Positions 62,926 through 64,000 of a DNA stretch of 64,000 nt are shown piece by piece. The notes under the pieces are model-generated. The model was not told where the DNA came from. It worked only from the letters and a program-made list of their open reading frames with translations, and did no database searches. Numbering within the stretch: position 1 is the first letter of the stretch; every line of letters starts with the position of its first letter. Source of the DNA: DTPU01 sp963827855 (lineage in GTDB: Bacteria > Planctomycetota > Phycisphaerae > Sedimentisphaerales > Anaerobacaceae); NCBI GenBank assembly GCA_963827855.1, contig CAWHBY010000004.1, positions 124,001 through 188,000 on the forward strand. The letters are read 5' to 3'. The position numbers and the translations under genes were made by a program.

Positions 62926-64000
62926 ATGAGGTGGCCCGTGTGGAAGTGGAACTGCGCTCAGTCAAGGGCTGTCGTTCGGCGGAGGCGAACCTCTGACGAC
63001 CATGCACAGCGGCCGGTCTTCGAGCCGCTGGAAGGTCGAATGCTCCTCAGCGGAAGCCCATGGATCGCAGCTCCGTCGGATCAGGACCTGTTTGAGCCCG
63101 CCGCTGCCATCACCACGCAGGCGGCCGCCCGGCTGGTGGGCCATGAGTCCGGGGTTCACGACGAGTACGTCCACTATAGCTTCATCACGGAGAAGCTCAA
63201 CAACAAGGACACGTACGTACACCAGTGGATCGCGGCACAGGCAGCCGCCTTCTACCTCGACCAGTTTGGAGGAGCAGAGCTGTCTTCATATCTGGGAACG
63301 ATCGAGGGCTGCGACAAGGACAGACAGTACCCCGTGGACACCACCGGCTGGACGCAGTTCAAGGGCGACACCCTGCTGGAGGGGACCTATGAGGAAGACA
63401 CCCTGGGCATCTGGTTTCGGCACTTCGTGGCAGGTGGGGACGGCGAGGAGCTCGCCACGGGGCTGGCCAAGGTGCCGGGCGATGATGGTCTGATCCTGAA
63501 TACACTGCTCGAAGGGGCGGTGACGCCGTTCGTAGCGGACCCCTCCGATGGCCGCTACTTCTCCGCCTATGAGGTGGCGCAAGACCTCTGGCAACAGGCG
63601 CTGATCGCCTACCAGCAGGGGGACAAGTCGCTGGCCTACTACAGGCTGGGAAGGGTGGCCCACCTCCTGGTGGACATGACCACGCCGGCACACGTGCACA
63701 ATGACAGACACACGACCCTCCAGGGCGACGGCGACGTCTTTGAGATCACCACGGCGGCCAGCAAGCGATTTCTGCTCTGGGGCATCGACGGTGAGCGAGG
63801 CGGGCCCGCGGGCCAGGTCCGCCAGTATACGAGCCTGGAGGACCTCTTCACGACCACGATCAACTATACGGAGGAGTATCCGTCGTGGAACCTGTCTGGA
63901 GTCCTTCAGGTCGCGGGAGATGAAGACGCCGGGATACCGAAGGTGGACAGGCACAGACCAGACCGGGTACATACCTCGACGGCGTTTACCACGGACGACT
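62926..64000 (+). CDS. Surface protein with zinc-dependent phospholipase C-like domain, 3' end cut
   Basis: The frame is open from ATG 62926 to the window edge, 358 codons. The N-terminus carries the planctomycete signature FEPLEGRMLLSG near residues 32-43, the recognition motif of many exported planctomycete proteins. A segment GRVAHLLVDMTTPAHVHNDR near 255-275 matches the metal-binding helix of zinc-dependent phospholipase C/S1-P1 type enzymes. Other zinc ligands may be His73 and His86. It is the only gene in the window with this export motif. The overlapping minus-strand frame at 63286-63972 is its shadow. Confidence 0.7.
   Translation, partial: MRWPVWKWNCAQSRAVVRRRRTSDDHAQRPVFEPLEGRMLLSGSPWIAAPSDQDLFEPAAAITTQAAARLVGHESGVHDEYVHYSFITEKLNNKDTYVHQWIAAQAAAFYLDQFGGAELSSYLGTIEGCDKDRQYPVDTTGWTQFKGDTLLEGTYEEDTLGIWFRHFVAGGDGEELATGLAKVPGDDGLILNTLLEGAVTPFVADPSDGRYFSAYEVAQDLWQQALIAYQQGDKSLAYYRLGRVAHLLVDMTTPAHVHNDRHTTLQGDGDVFEITTAASKRFLLWGIDGERGGPAGQVRQYTSLEDLFTTTINYTEEYPSWNLSGVLQVAGDEDAGIPKVDRHRPDRVHTSTAFTTDD

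Noticed and set aside
63286..63972. 228-codon minus-strand frame at the right edge
   Set aside because: It is antisense to the phospholipase C-like gene, whose planctomycete signature, promoter and metal motif are convincing.

Overview
The window looks like a GC-rich Planctomycetota genome, most likely Phycisphaerae-like. The evidence is a planctomycete-type N-terminal motif (FEPLEGRMLLSG) in the gene at the right edge, a dockerin tail, an H-X9-DG pseudopilin, InlB-type repeats fused to a right-handed beta-helix, and many large secreted carbohydrate-related proteins. I saw no rRNA, tRNA or CRISPR array.

Bases 1 to about 21,780 are one long run of minus-strand genes that I read as an integrated element. 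It has a tyrosine integrase (cut by the left edge), an XRE-type regulator, two AlpA-like proteins, a zinc-finger/TOPRIM primase-helicase, a replication-type HTH protein and, at the far right, a terminase-small-subunit-like gene. No large terminase, portal or capsid gene is visible. This content resembles a phage satellite. Its cargo (6,120-19,311) is an overlapping operon: SNF2-like helicase with DUF3883, OLD-type ATPase/TOPRIM nuclease, DUF1156 DNA methyltransferase, an unrecognised protein, a PD-(D/E)XK-like protein and a DUF499 ATPase. It resembles the helicase-methylase-ATPase anti-phage loci, with extra nuclease-type genes.

From 21.8 kb the genes look chromosomal. They are a membrane fusion protein, an STN-like periplasmic protein, an ACT-malic enzyme, a 1,465-residue repeat protein with eleven InlB-like units, and a cobalamin riboswitch with terminator ahead of a secreted DUF4465/dockerin protein and a pseudopilin. 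After these come ComF, a PIF1-like helicase and a CBM/discoidin protein. A repeat-rich intergenic stretch (40.1-41.9 kb) contains a GIY-YIG gene. Then follow a SMUBP2-like helicase with an S9 peptidase, a DUF3795 protein, a Gfo/Idh oxidoreductase paired with a giant GH2 enzyme, RNase R, a variant metallophosphoesterase, a NarL-type regulator, a DUF362 ferredoxin protein, a phosphomannomutase, a TolC/HlyD-like export pair and a partial phospholipase C-like surface protein.

Ten single-base frameshifts interrupt four otherwise well-formed genes: six in the SNF2 helicase, two in the SMUBP2 helicase, one in Gfo/Idh and one in TolC. About half lie in or beside short C/G runs. Residual long-read indel errors are a serious alternative to true pseudogenes.
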